38,150 bases of DNA. It comes from Betaproteobacteria bacterium. GTDB taxonomy: Bacteria; Pseudomonadota; Gammaproteobacteria; Burkholderiales; SG8-41. The translations under genes were made by a program, and so were the position numbers. Positions 23,945-32,387 of the stretch are shown in pieces; position 1 is the first letter of the stretch, and each line of letters starts with the position of its first letter. The DNA lies in contig CANKUB010000036.1 in NCBI GenBank assembly GCA_947486575.1, positions 1 to 38,150 on the forward strand, in the 5' to 3' direction. The notes beneath the pieces were generated by a model. It did not search any database and was not told the DNA's origin. It saw nothing but the letters and a program-made list of their open reading frames with translations.

Positions 23945-24718
23945 ATGGAGCTCGGACTCAAAGGCAAGGTAGTAGCGGTTACCGGCGGCAGTGAAGGCAT
24001 CGGGCGTGCGGTGGTGCAACGCTTTGTCGCGGAAGGCGCGAAAGTGTCGTTCTGCGCGCGGCGCAAAGACGCACTCGACAAACTGGCGGATGAAATGCGC
24101 AAGGCAGGCGGGGATGTAATGTGCATGACCGGCGATGCCAGCAAGGCGGGCGAGATGGAGGCGTTCATCGAAGCCACGGTCAAGCACTACGGTCGCATCG
24201 ACGTGGTGGTCAACAACGCCGGTGGCTCAGGGCAGTCGCCGTTTGCCAGCGTGCTGGATGACGCCTGGCAGAACGACATCAACATCAAGGTGTTCGCGCA
24301 GATTCGCACCTCGCGCGCGGCGATTCCGCACATGAAAAAGCAGGGTGGCGGACGCATCATCAATCTCAATATGGTGGGCGCCAAACAACCGGGCGCGGCG
24401 ATGTTTCCGACGACGGTGAGCCGCGCAGCCGGGCTGGCGCTGACCAAGGGGTTGTCGAAAGAAGTGGCTGCCGATAATATTCTGGTAAACGCCGTAGCTG
24501 TGGGAAAAATCAAATCGGAAGGGCAGGAGCGCGGCGCCACGCGCAACAAAATCACGGTTGAAGAGCACTACGCACGCAACAGCAAATCCATACCGATGGG
24601 CCGCATGGGTGAATCGGAAGAGGTTGCCAACGTGATCGCGTTTCTGGCGTCTGATGCGGCGAGCTATGTCACGGGCACCTGCATACATGTGGATGGCGGA
24701 ATTTCGGGTGTATTGTAA
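23945..24718 (+). CDS. SDR-family protein with degenerate catalytic residues
   Basis: A 257-residue short-chain dehydrogenase/reductase fold. The cofactor motif TGGSEGIG (residues 13-20) and the NNAG motif (90-93) are present, as is Asn113. The catalytic positions are not: aligned with FabG, the Ser falls on Met143 (IINLNMVG), the Tyr on Thr156 and the Lys on Arg160 (FPTTVSRAAG). The C-terminal SYVTGTCIHVDGGIS is normal. It may use another chemistry or act as a non-catalytic binder; related atypical SDRs occur in Burkholderiales. AAGGAGG (23930-23936) is two bases from the ATG at 23939 but eight from the ATG at 23945, so I use the latter. It stands alone, 157 bases ahead of a Bug gene. Confidence 0.88.
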   Translation: MELGLKGKVVAVTGGSEGIGRAVVQRFVAEGAKVSFCARRKDALDKLADEMRKAGGDVMCMTGDASKAGEMEAFIEATVKHYGRIDVVVNNAGGSGQSPFASVLDDAWQNDINIKVFAQIRTSRAAIPHMKKQGGGRIINLNMVGAKQPGAAMFPTTVSRAAGLALTKGLSKEVAADNILVNAVAVGKIKSEGQERGATRNKITVEEHYARNSKSIPMGRMGESEEVANVIAFLASDAASYVTGTCIHVDGGISGVL

Positions 24719-24773
24719 GTAATTGTTCTTAAATGGTTGTTCATTAAATTTTAGCCGCAGAACGACCGCCGTC

Positions 24774-24845
24774 ATTCCCGCGCAAGCGGGAATTCATGAC
24801 ATGATAAAAATGGCACATGTACTATGGCTTCCCGCTTTCGCGGGA
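24774..24845. repeat. ATTCCCGC-type paired hairpins
   Basis: Two hairpins: ATTCCCGC-GCAA-GCGGGAAT (24774-24793) and TCCCGC-TTTC-GCGGGA (24830-24845), 36 bases apart. The first matches the ATTCCCGCGNAAGCGGGAAT dispersed repeat widespread in Proteobacteria. It lies between the SDR and the Bug gene, and could also act as a weak terminator or mRNA stabiliser. Confidence 0.75.
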
Positions 24846-24874
24846 GGAACAAGGTTTGAGTATTGCTGGAACCA

Positions 24875-25879
24875 ATGACACGTATCTCGATGAATAGCTT
24901 TCTACAGCATGGCATTACGTATACGCTGGTGCTGGTCTGTGCGGGTGTTAACGCGGCACAGACTGCGCCTGACGCCATTCGCTACCCCACCAAACCCGTG
25001 CGTATGGTCATTCCCTATGCTGCGGGCGGCCCGCCCGACGCCGTGGCGCGCATCATTGCTGACAAGGTCACCGCCGGCTGGGGACAAAACTTTGTGTTTG
25101 ACAATCGCGGCGGCGGTGGCGGCGTCATCGGTGCGAACATCGTCGCCAAGGCACCGCCGGATGGCTATACCGTGTTGCTGCACACGGCCGCTTACGCCAG
25201 CATGCCGTACTTCTACAAACAACTGCCCTACGATTCGCAGCGTGATCTGATTCCGGTGACGCTGGTGGCGAAAAACGTGGGGTACGCTTTGTTGGCGAAT
25301 CCCCGGTTGCCTGTGAAATCAGTGAAGGAGCTGATTGCTTTGGCGCAGGCCAGCCCTGGCAAGCTGAATTTCGGATCGCCCGGTATTGGCAGTGTAGGGC
25401 ATCTCGCTGCTGAACTTTTTTTGAGCGCGGCGAAAATCAAGATGACGCATGTGCCTTACACCGGCATTCCGGCCATGATTACTGACATCATCAGCGGACA
25501 AATTGATGTGGGGTTTCCGGCCGCCGTCGCTGCGACCGGCCTGATCGGCAGCGGACGCCTGCAAGTGCTCGGCATCACGGGTGAAAAACGTTGGGAGAAA
25601 TTGCCTACTGTGCCGACGCTGGACGAAGCCGGTCTCAAGGGTTTCAAGTTTGTGAGCTGGTACGGGCTTTGGTTCCCCGCCGGCACGCCACAGACCATTG
25701 TGCAGCGTATGCGTGACGACGTGGCTGACGCGGTGAAGGACCCGTCGGTGCGGCGGCGCCTCGATGAACAAGGGTTGGATGGCATAGGGTCCACGCCGCA
25801 GGAACTGGCGCGCACCGTCAGTGAAGAAATGGCGATGAACAAGGAACTGACGGCGCGTATCGGCATTGTGCCGCAATAA
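24875..25879 (+). CDS. Bug-type TTT solute-binding protein
   Basis: A ~334-residue Bug protein with a Sec leader (GITYTLVLVCAGVNAAQ) and the mature hallmark YPTKPVRMVIPYAAGGPPD. Later blocks are VFDNRGGGGGVIG, PPDGYTVLLH, HVPYTGIPAMITDIISGQID and TVPTLDEAGLKGF. TTG 24863 is in frame but has no ribosome-binding site; ATG 24875 follows GGAA, and ATG 24890 is a third option. It is preceded by paired hairpin repeats and converges with the membrane-anchored unknown gene at 25880, with no gap. There is no transporter permease in the neighbourhood. Confidence 0.93.
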   Translation: MTRISMNSFLQHGITYTLVLVCAGVNAAQTAPDAIRYPTKPVRMVIPYAAGGPPDAVARIIADKVTAGWGQNFVFDNRGGGGGVIGANIVAKAPPDGYTVLLHTAAYASMPYFYKQLPYDSQRDLIPVTLVAKNVGYALLANPRLPVKSVKELIALAQASPGKLNFGSPGIGSVGHLAAELFLSAAKIKMTHVPYTGIPAMITDIISGQIDVGFPAAVAATGLIGSGRLQVLGITGEKRWEKLPTVPTLDEAGLKGFKFVSWYGLWFPAGTPQTIVQRMRDDVADAVKDPSVRRRLDEQGLDGIGSTPQELARTVSEEMAMNKELTARIGIVPQ

Positions 25880-26395
25880 CTATCCGCAGGTTCTGTTGTC
25901 CACTGCGATCCGTGCGCTGAACCGCGTGTAAGGCTGGCTGCCCGTGGCCGGCGGCTTGAGCCAGGCCAGCCACCACAGGGCCAGACCATCGCGGCGGCTG
26001 TCGATTTGCACGTGGCGGCGCGCAAGGCTGCAGCGGGCCAACGTCACATTGGCATGTCGCACGTCGCGCGCCCACTGCGGAATCCACTCACCTTGCGTTT
26101 GGATGCAACTACGATAGTCCTCGCCCTTGAGGCCCGGGCCGCACTGCCCTGTGTCGGGGTGTGCGAGCCAAACCACACTTTGCCGGGTGTCAATGCTGGC
26201 GCGCGCCAGTACGCCACCGTCACCATCGAGAAATTCGATTTGCCCGTTACGCATTTGATTGACCACACCGGTTTCGGTGCGGTAGATCAGTTGCACTTCG
26301 AACGTGGCATGTGTGGTGGCGTGCCAGTAACCGTATGCGTACGTTGCCGCATACAACAGTACGGCAGCGGTGCAGAGGATGCGCGCCGTGTTCAG
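25880..26395 (-). CDS. Unknown membrane-anchored protein of the Mo-hydroxylase operon
   Basis: I do not recognise this protein of about 171 residues. If read from CTG at 26395 it starts with LNTARILCTAAVLLYAATY, a hydrophobic anchor or leader; the CTG overlaps the cytochrome stop in a CTGA, just as ATGA overlaps occur elsewhere in the operon. No ATG or GTG opens this frame, and the only other in-frame start, TTG at 26356, would cut the anchor away. The body is soluble with an NGQIEFLDGDGG stretch, several Trp, and Cys pairs (GQCGPGLKGEDYRSC) suggesting a periplasmic disulfide protein. It is the fourth and last gene of the molybdenum hydroxylase operon, perhaps an assembly or electron-transfer partner. 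Start and function are uncertain. Confidence 0.55.
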   Translation of the reverse strand: MNTARILCTAAVLLYAATYAYGYWHATTHATFEVQLIYRTETGVVNQMRNGQIEFLDGDGGVLARASIDTRQSVVWLAHPDTGQCGPGLKGEDYRSCIQTQGEWIPQWARDVRHANVTLARCSLARRHVQIDSRRDGLALWWLAWLKPPATGSQPYTRFSARIAVDNRTCG

Positions 26396-26787
26396 TGGTT
26401 GCTTTCCATACGCACATCGTCCAGATCTAGTGTGTGTCCACGCTTGATGTAGGCGTAGACATCGGCCAGTTCTGTGTCTTTCAAGGCGGTGGCGAACGAG
26501 GGCATCGCGCCGCGCGCCGTTTTTGCGCCTCGTATGAAGCGTACTTCAGTCATGTCGTTCACTGCAGCTTTTAGGTCGAAAGCAGCGTCTTGTTTCAGCA
26601 GGCGCACGCCGTGGCAAGTGGAGCAATGTTCGCCAAATACCACCGCACCGGCGCGTTCGCGGGGCGAGGCTTTGTCAGCCTGCGCGTACGTCTGTGGCGC
26701 GGTGATGCCAGCAACGGTCAGCACTGCAAGACATGTCGCGATTGCGATATAGTGGCCATGTGTTTTTGAGTGATTGATTTTGTTCAT
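26392..26787 (-). CDS. c-type cytochrome of the Mo-hydroxylase operon
   Basis: A 131-residue monoheme cytochrome with a signal peptide (HYIAIATCLAVLTVAGI... AQA), heme site C-S-T-C-H, and probable Met ligand in GAMPSFATAL. It closes with DTELADVYAYIKRG, the usual C-terminal helix. It would carry electrons from the periplasmic molybdenum hydroxylase to the respiratory chain. ATG 26787 begins four bases after the Mo-subunit stop; the frame upstream to 26865 overlaps that gene and is not used. The gene order Fe-S subunit, Mo subunit, cytochrome c is typical of membrane-linked nicotinate/isoquinoline/aldehyde oxidoreductases in which oxygen is not the direct acceptor. Confidence 0.9.
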   Translation of the reverse strand: MNKINHSKTHGHYIAIATCLAVLTVAGITAPQTYAQADKASPRERAGAVVFGEHCSTCHGVRLLKQDAAFDLKAAVNDMTEVRFIRGAKTARGAMPSFATALKDTELADVYAYIKRGHTLDLDDVRMESNH

Positions 26788-26791
26788 ATTC

Positions 26792-29014
26792 TTATGCAAG
26801 TAACGCGCGAATTTTGTCCGGAGTAAACGGCAAATCGCGGGCGCGTTTGCCGGTGGCGTTGGCAATGGCGTTGGCGATGGCCGCTACGGCAGGGCCTTGC
26901 GAGCCTTCGCCAGTGCCCAGCGGGCGTTCATTGGGCATGTTAATCAAATGCACTTCCACTGCTGGCACATCGTTAAATGTGAAGATGGGATAGTCGGCCC
27001 ATGAGCGGGTGGTAATGCGCTGGCGGTCGAATTTGACTTGCTCTTTGAGCGTCCAGCTCGCTGACTGAATAATGCCGCCTTCTATTTGATTGATTACGCC
27101 GTCGGGGTTGACGATGAGACCGGCGTCTACGGCGGCAATGGCGCGGGTGACTTTCACCACACCACTGCGATCCACCGTAACGTCGGCGACCACGGCGCAG
27201 TAAGCGGCGAGGTTTTTGTATTGCGCAAAGGCAAAGCCGCGGCCACTGGTTCCATTGCCCTTGGCGTTGGTTTGCCAACCGGCTTTTTGCGCGGCGAGTT
27301 CGATGACGGCACGCGCGCGCGGATTTTTCATATGTCGCAGGCGGAATTCCACCGGGTCTACGCCCGCCGCCAGCGCCGTTTCGTCCATAAAGGATTCCAG
27401 CGCGAAAACATTGGCGTAAGCCCCCAGCGTGCGCAGCGCCGACGTGCGCACGGGCATGTCCGTCAGGTAATGCAGCAGTATATTCTGGCGCAGAAAATCA
27501 TATAGCGGGACAGCGTTACGATCTGCTGCGCCCGACGGTTGCGGAGAATTGTTGGGTGTGGCGGGTGGCGCTGGATTGGCGAGGTGCCAGCCGCCCAGTA
27601 CAAAACTGCCCGCAGGATTGCTGGTGGGGCGTGTCGAATGCGGGTGGCTCCAAATTTCGTGCTGCCAACCTACGATATTTTTGGATTCATCGAGCTGCGC
27701 CTGCATTTTCATGATCATGGCCGAACCGTACGGATCCCATGCGAACTCGTCGTCGCGCATCCATTGTAATTTGACCGGACGGCCATGGGTGGAGCGCGCT
27801 AGCAGCGCGGCGTCGCAGGCCACATCGTCTGCCCCGTTGTGGCCGTAGCAGCCGGAGCCTTCGACGTGTGTACAGGTGACGTTGGCGATAGGGGTCTTGA
27901 GCGCCTTCGCCAGATCGGTGCGCAGCGGGAATACACCCTGGCTGTGCGTCCACACTTGATACTTTCCGTCCTTGAATTGCGCCACGGCGCATGAGGGGCC
28001 AATGGAGGCATGCGCCTGAAACGGGCGTGTGTATTCGGCTTCGATCGTGGTCACTTTGCCGCCGCCACTGGCGAAAGGCACGACGGCTTTGATCACCGAA
28101 TCGCGCGAAGGCACTTTCTTCAGATGCTCAAAAAGCGCGGGACCGCTCGGCGGCAAGTCAGGTGTCTCACTCCACTTGGCCGATGCCCGCAGCGCAGCGG
28201 CGGCTTTGATTGCCTGTTCTTCGCGCTCGGCAGCGACGGCCAGAAAGTTGCCGTCACGCATCACGGTCACCACGCCGGGCAGCATTTTGGCAGCGGCTTC
28301 ATCCACCGACACCAGTTGCGCGCGATACGACGGCGGGCGCACCACGCGGCCAAATACCATGGCGGGCAGACGGATGTCCTGCACATAGGCGGCACCGCCG
28401 GTGACTTTGGCGGGGAAATCGCGACGCGGCACGCTCTTGCCGATCACCTTGTGCTGTTCGGGTGGTTTGGGTTTGGTTGTTGCGGTGGCTTCCCGTTTGA
28501 GATTCAAGTCGTTGGCTAAATCCCAATAGGTCAGACGAACCGGGCTTGCGCTGATCGCGCCATCGGTCACACTGAGTTTGTCTACGGCGACGTTGAGTCT
28601 TTGTGCAGCGGCGGCAAGCAGCATGCCGCGCGCCTCAGCGCAGGCAAAACGCAAGGCAGTGCCGCTGCCTTCGACCGACAGACTGCCTGCGGTCATGCCT
28701 TCGTCCGGCGTGCGTGCGGTATCCGCGGACACCATGTCGATGCGCTCATAGGCGACATCCAGTTCGTCGGCGGCGATCTGCGCCAGCGCCGTCAATATAC
28801 CCTGGCCGATTTCGCATTTGCCGGTGTGGATGGTGACTTTGCCGTTGGCGTTGATGCGTATCCAGCCGTCGAGCATACGGTTGTTGTTGAGGCCGCCCGG
28901 CAACGTCGTGCGTGTTTGTTGTGCAATAGCGACGGGCCCGGCAAGACTGAAGGTGGCAATGACAATGCCACTTTGCTTGAGGAATTTGCGGCGGTTGAGT
29001 TGAGCCGGAATCAT
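26792..29014 (-). CDS. Molybdopterin-binding subunit, xanthine dehydrogenase family (IorB-like)
   Basis: A 740-residue subunit with a Tat signal (NRRKFLKQSGIVIATFSLAG), placing it in the periplasm after folding with cofactor. It contains motifs of the IorB-type fused Mo subunit: HTGKCEIGQGILTALAQIAA near the N terminus, TYWDLANDL, a central AKVTGGAAYVQDIRLPAMVFG, VEGSGCYGHNGADDVA, and the C-terminal GTGEGSQGPAVAAIANAIA with the conserved catalytic Glu of the family. It hydroxylates an aldehyde or N-heteroaromatic carbon with water as oxygen source. Start 29014 overlaps the Fe-S subunit stop as ATGA. Substrate unknown: isoquinoline, nicotinate and aldehyde are the known options for this subfamily. 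Confidence 0.92.
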   Translation of the reverse strand: MIPAQLNRRKFLKQSGIVIATFSLAGPVAIAQQTRTTLPGGLNNNRMLDGWIRINANGKVTIHTGKCEIGQGILTALAQIAADELDVAYERIDMVSADTARTPDEGMTAGSLSVEGSGTALRFACAEARGMLLAAAAQRLNVAVDKLSVTDGAISASPVRLTYWDLANDLNLKREATATTKPKPPEQHKVIGKSVPRRDFPAKVTGGAAYVQDIRLPAMVFGRVVRPPSYRAQLVSVDEAAAKMLPGVVTVMRDGNFLAVAAEREEQAIKAAAALRASAKWSETPDLPPSGPALFEHLKKVPSRDSVIKAVVPFASGGGKVTTIEAEYTRPFQAHASIGPSCAVAQFKDGKYQVWTHSQGVFPLRTDLAKALKTPIANVTCTHVEGSGCYGHNGADDVACDAALLARSTHGRPVKLQWMRDDEFAWDPYGSAMIMKMQAQLDESKNIVGWQHEIWSHPHSTRPTSNPAGSFVLGGWHLANPAPPATPNNSPQPSGAADRNAVPLYDFLRQNILLHYLTDMPVRTSALRTLGAYANVFALESFMDETALAAGVDPVEFRLRHMKNPRARAVIELAAQKAGWQTNAKGNGTSGRGFAFAQYKNLAAYCAVVADVTVDRSGVVKVTRAIAAVDAGLIVNPDGVINQIEGGIIQSASWTLKEQVKFDRQRITTRSWADYPIFTFNDVPAVEVHLINMPNERPLGTGEGSQGPAVAAIANAIANATGKRARDLPFTPDKIRALLA

Positions 29015-29487
29015 GCTGCACCTGCCTTCGCGGTAACCGCGGCACGTTGCACGGCACGGACAATACGGTTGTGCGTGCCGCAGCGGCACAGGTTGCCGGC
29101 CAGTGCGTTCTTGATGTCGGCAACGCTGGGATTGGGCTTACTGTCGAGCAAGGCTTTTGCCGACATGATCATGCCGCTGGTGCAGTAGCCGCATTGAGCG
29201 GCCTGCTCGTCGAGAAACGCTTTTTGCAGCGGATGCAGCTTGTCGAGCGCACCGATGCCTTCGAGCGTGGTCACGGCTTTTCCTGCGAGCGCAGACACTG
29301 GCGTCACGCACGAGCGCGCGGCGCGGCCATCGATATGCACCGTGCAGGCGCCGCACTGGGCGAGTCCGCAGCCGAATTTCGGGCCATTCAATTCAAGATC
29401 GTTGCGCAACACATAGAGCAGGGGGGTGTCCGCGTCAGTGCGCACAGTGCGTGAAGCGCCGTTCACGCGCAGGGTGTATTCGGGCAT
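29011..29487 (-). CDS. 2Fe-2S subunit of molybdenum hydroxylase (IorA/CoxS-like)
   Basis: A 158-residue protein with two iron-sulfur clusters. The plant-ferredoxin-type cluster cysteines are in FGCGLAQCGACTVHIDG with a fourth in RSC, and the C-terminal four-helix cluster uses QCGYCTSGM and GNLCRCGTHNRI. It passes electrons from the molybdenum centre to the cytochrome. No signal peptide is present; it likely rides out with the Tat-targeted large subunit. ATG 29487 has GAGG nine bases upstream. It is the first gene of the operon, diverging from the enolase-superfamily gene at 29604 with a 116-base shared region. Confidence 0.94.
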   Translation of the reverse strand: MPEYTLRVNGASRTVRTDADTPLLYVLRNDLELNGPKFGCGLAQCGACTVHIDGRAARSCVTPVSALAGKAVTTLEGIGALDKLHPLQKAFLDEQAAQCGYCTSGMIMSAKALLDSKPNPSVADIKNALAGNLCRCGTHNRIVRAVQRAAVTAKAGAA

Positions 29488-29603
29488 TTTCAGCTTCCTC
29501 AATTGCCGCTCAGTCGCGGTTCGCAGGTAATATAGTCGAAGTTTAATAGGATGAGTTAGCCTTGTGTAAGCTCGATTCCAAAACTTGAAGTATTAAAAAA
29601 ACC

Positions 29604-30764
29604 ATGAAAATACGAAAACTTACGCCATATGCCGTTAACGTTTCCGAAAAAACCAATTGGTTCTTTCTGAAAATCGAAAGTGACGACGGACTTGCTGGCT
29701 GGGGCGAAGCGTCGCTCAGTGGCGGCTGGGAAGAAAATCAGGTGCTTAACTGCAAGCGGCTGGCATCGAACATCGTCGGCCTGACTGTCGACGAAGCGTT
29801 GCCGCAGCTCACGGTGTATCCGCATGCCGTCGGCGGGCTGGTGTGGAATTCGATATTGAGTGCGGCGGAAATGGCGTTAATGGATATCAAGGCGCGTGCG
29901 GCAGGCGTGCCATTGCATCGGCTGTTTGGCGCGCCGTTGCGTGACAAGATTCGGGTCTACGGCAACATCAACCGCGCTGCTACGGACCGTTCACCTGCAG
30001 GTTTTGCGGCGCTGGCGCGGGATCGCATGGCGCAGGGGTACACCGCCTTCAAGCTGGCGCCATTTGACGGGGTTTATTGGGCGGATCTGGCTGACGCCGA
30101 AGTCAAAAAGAAATATCGACACGCGCTCGATTGCATATTCGCCGTGCGCGATGCGGCTGGCCCGCATGCCGGTGTACTGGTCGATTGCCACTGGCGCTTT
30201 GATGAGCCCACTGCGCTGCAACTGCTGCGCGATCTTGCGCCCGCAAAATTATTCTGGGGCGAGTGTCTGACTTCAGAACGCGCCGAACATCATCCGGTGC
30301 TCGACCGCGTGCGCCGTGCTGCGGAAGACATGGGCGTGCTGATCGCCGGTGGCGAGCGGCAAATCGGTGTGTTGGGTTTCGAGCCGTTGTTGCGCGCAAA
30401 ATTGCTCGACGTGGTAATGCCCGACATCAAATACACCGGCGGCTACAGCGGGATGCTGGCAGTGGCGAAACGCGCGCACGAATGTGGCGTTAAATTTTCA
30501 CCGCACAATCCGACCGGCCCCGTTTGCAACATGGGAAGTCTGCATGTGTGTGCGCTGGTGCCGAATTTTCTGATTCTGGAGCGGCAAAGCGAAGGCAGTG
30601 TCTACGATGAGATTATTCTCGGCGAACATCCGAAGCTGGTGGATGGTCACTATGCTGTGCCACAGTCGCCGGGTTTGGGTATCTCGCTGAATGAAGAAGT
30701 GATGAAGACGCATCCGCCGCTGAAACCCAAGGGGGAATCCACGGCGGATCCACGGTTGGGGTAG
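29604..30764 (+). CDS. Enolase-superfamily dehydratase (mandelate racemase/galactonate type)
   Basis: A 386-residue mandelate racemase/muconate lactonizing enzyme relative. It begins MKIRKLTPYAVNV and carries the metal ligands Asp194 (VLVDCHWRF), Glu220 (FWGECL) and Glu251 (AGGERQIG), with His301 in FSPHNPTGP and Lys150 in FKLAP. These match the sugar-acid (D-galactonate/gluconate-type) dehydratase subgroup, which abstracts a proton next to a carboxylate and expels water. The gene diverges from the Mo hydroxylase operon and converges with the alpha/beta hydrolase gene. The precise acid sugar cannot be read from the sequence. Confidence 0.9.
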   Translation: MKIRKLTPYAVNVSEKTNWFFLKIESDDGLAGWGEASLSGGWEENQVLNCKRLASNIVGLTVDEALPQLTVYPHAVGGLVWNSILSAAEMALMDIKARAAGVPLHRLFGAPLRDKIRVYGNINRAATDRSPAGFAALARDRMAQGYTAFKLAPFDGVYWADLADAEVKKKYRHALDCIFAVRDAAGPHAGVLVDCHWRFDEPTALQLLRDLAPAKLFWGECLTSERAEHHPVLDRVRRAAEDMGVLIAGGERQIGVLGFEPLLRAKLLDVVMPDIKYTGGYSGMLAVAKRAHECGVKFSPHNPTGPVCNMGSLHVCALVPNFLILERQSEGSVYDEIILGEHPKLVDGHYAVPQSPGLGISLNEEVMKTHPPLKPKGESTADPRLG

Positions 30765-30773
30765 GTTCGGAAA

Positions 30774-31958
30774 TTACAACCGATCTTCAATCCAGTCTGC
30801 GATGTAGTCGATACCCACCTGCCGGTTATCGGCTTGCGCGTGATAGTGGCCACCATCCTCGGCGTTGAGGATTTTCAGGTGTTTGTCAGTCGATGAAATA
30901 GCATCGAACAGCCTGGGTGCATTGGCAACCGGTACCACCGTATCTTCGGCGGCATGTACGATAATGAACGGGCCGGTGATTTTTTCCGCCACGCCAACCA
31001 GCGAGAAGTTTTTGGCTTTTTCCAGTGCTGTCTCGGCACCATTCGGGTCGTCGATGCAGCCCATGATCCAGCGGAAGTGAAACGCCGATTGCGGCGTGCC
31101 ATTCGGATCGGCATCCTGACGGCGTTTGATGTCGCGCTGCCAGCCGTGCAAATCCCAGTGCAGGGCGCTCATGGCAATGCCGCCGCGATAGCGCTTTTCA
31201 AAAGCCGCGACTCTGGCGGCGTAGTAACCCCCAAAGCTGTAGCCCATGACGAATACTTTTTGCACATCCACATCGCTGCGTGCCGCTACAAAATCGTAAG
31301 CTGCTGTACCGGCCACTTCGTAATCGTGGCGTGCGTATAACTCACGCAGACGCAGCGATTCTCCTTGACCCGGCCCGTCGATGGCGAGGGTGTTCCAGCC
31401 GCGTGCAGCGAATTCAAGTCCTGCGAACAGCACACTCATTTCCTTGCAGTTATCCATGCCGTTGAACAAGACAATCGTTGGCGCGCGCACAGCCGTGGTA
31501 TTTTGCGCCTTCATGAAAAACGCGGGCAGTGACTTACTTGTGTGCGTATCCTCAAACGGCACCTCGACTCGCTCGACGTTAGGGTAGCGCCGCAGGATGC
31601 CTTTGGTCTGGCAGTCAATGGCGATGCGGCCCATCTCGCGCTTCTCCGGGCCCGGATGGATAAATCGCTCGGCAGTAAAATAATACATGCCTGCGCGCAA
31701 ATAATAATTGCCCGCGCTCATGCGATGACCGGCGGCTTCAAGCCCATCAGCGCGCGCATGCAGCCGTTTGCCCATGGCGCTCCATTCTTCCCACCACGCC
31801 TGCGGCTCGGTTTGGCGCGCACGCAGTTTTTCACAAACCTGATCAATTTCGCCCAGCGCCACCGCACCATACGGGGCCATGCCTTTGGTGACGAGAATGG
31901 CGTTTGACCACACCATGTTGCCGGGAATATGCGCGATCCAGGGGCTGTTTGCTGACAT
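30774..31958 (-). CDS. Alpha/beta hydrolase with helical cap (FrsA/pseudooxynicotine type)
   Basis: A 394-residue alpha/beta hydrolase. The nucleophile elbow is G-Y-Ser241-F-G-G, the probable acid lies in HAAEDTVVPVANA and the His in EDGGHYHAQAD. The first ~130 residues (ALGEIDQVCEKLRAR, SAGNYYLRAGMYYFTAERFI) form an N-terminal helical cap like that of 2,6-dihydroxypseudooxynicotine hydrolase and FrsA-type proteins. LFNGMDNCKE supplies the oxyanion region. It likely cleaves an ester, amide or C-C bond in a small aromatic or diketone. No signal peptide, so cytoplasmic. A reverse-strand AT-rich motif lies ~90 bases upstream. Confidence 0.85.
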   Translation of the reverse strand: MSANSPWIAHIPGNMVWSNAILVTKGMAPYGAVALGEIDQVCEKLRARQTEPQAWWEEWSAMGKRLHARADGLEAAGHRMSAGNYYLRAGMYYFTAERFIHPGPEKREMGRIAIDCQTKGILRRYPNVERVEVPFEDTHTSKSLPAFFMKAQNTTAVRAPTIVLFNGMDNCKEMSVLFAGLEFAARGWNTLAIDGPGQGESLRLRELYARHDYEVAGTAAYDFVAARSDVDVQKVFVMGYSFGGYYAARVAAFEKRYRGGIAMSALHWDLHGWQRDIKRRQDADPNGTPQSAFHFRWIMGCIDDPNGAETALEKAKNFSLVGVAEKITGPFIIVHAAEDTVVPVANAPRLFDAISSTDKHLKILNAEDGGHYHAQADNRQVGIDYIADWIEDRL

Positions 31959-32111
31959 CGTTTGCTCGTGTTGTCTGTGGGTTATTGGTAGGGGCGCACA
32001 TTATCCCTGAATCGGCATGCCTGTTTCTTTTTGTAGAAAAATATCAATAAAAACAATAGTTTACGATTATTTTTCTGTAATGGAATCAAGCCGAAGAATT
32101 TACAAACTCGT

Positions 32112-32136
32112 TACGATGCTTACCGATGCTTACGAT
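32112..32136. repeat. Short 10-base tandem repeat
   Basis: The unit TTAC(C)GATGC is repeated about two and a half times (TTACGATGCTTACCGATGCT, then TACGAT) just upstream of the truncated sensor fragment. Probably slippage debris, or direct repeats for a regulator. Confidence 0.4.
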
Positions 32137-32198
32137 ATTTGCGGTGCTTGCGTCGCTATACTCTGCTGTGTAATTTAATCGGCCCGACACAGAACCTG

Positions 32199-32372
32199 AT
32201 GATTGCTGATAAGCCCCCGGCACTTGCCGAACCTACAACCGCTGCGCGATTTTCGCCGCGCCTGCTGGATATTGCCATCGGGCTGATTGCGCTACTGGCG
32301 ATTGCCGGTCTGTGGATCGAGACGATCTATCACGCGCGCGACAATCGCGCGCAGGCGGTGCAGATGACGTAG
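32199..32372 (+). pseudogene. Truncated membrane sensor N terminus
   Basis: A 57-residue peptide with one transmembrane helix (DIAIGLIALLAIAGLWIET) followed by YHARDNRAQAVQ, which looks like the start of the periplasmic sensor region of GGDEF/EAL-type membrane signalling proteins. The frame stops abruptly at ACG-TAG after ~15 post-helix residues, and no catalytic domain follows. A GTGACGTAG duplication lies at the break (ATGACGTAGGTGACGTAG, about 32364-32381). It is likely a remnant, though a small membrane peptide cannot be excluded. Confidence 0.5.
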
Positions 32373-32387
32373 GTGACGTAGGGTCGG

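Noticed and set aside
24774-24845. Hairpins as a dedicated terminator for the SDR gene
   Set aside because: The sequence matches a widespread dispersed repeat and lacks a T tract directly after the stem, so it is listed as a repeat.
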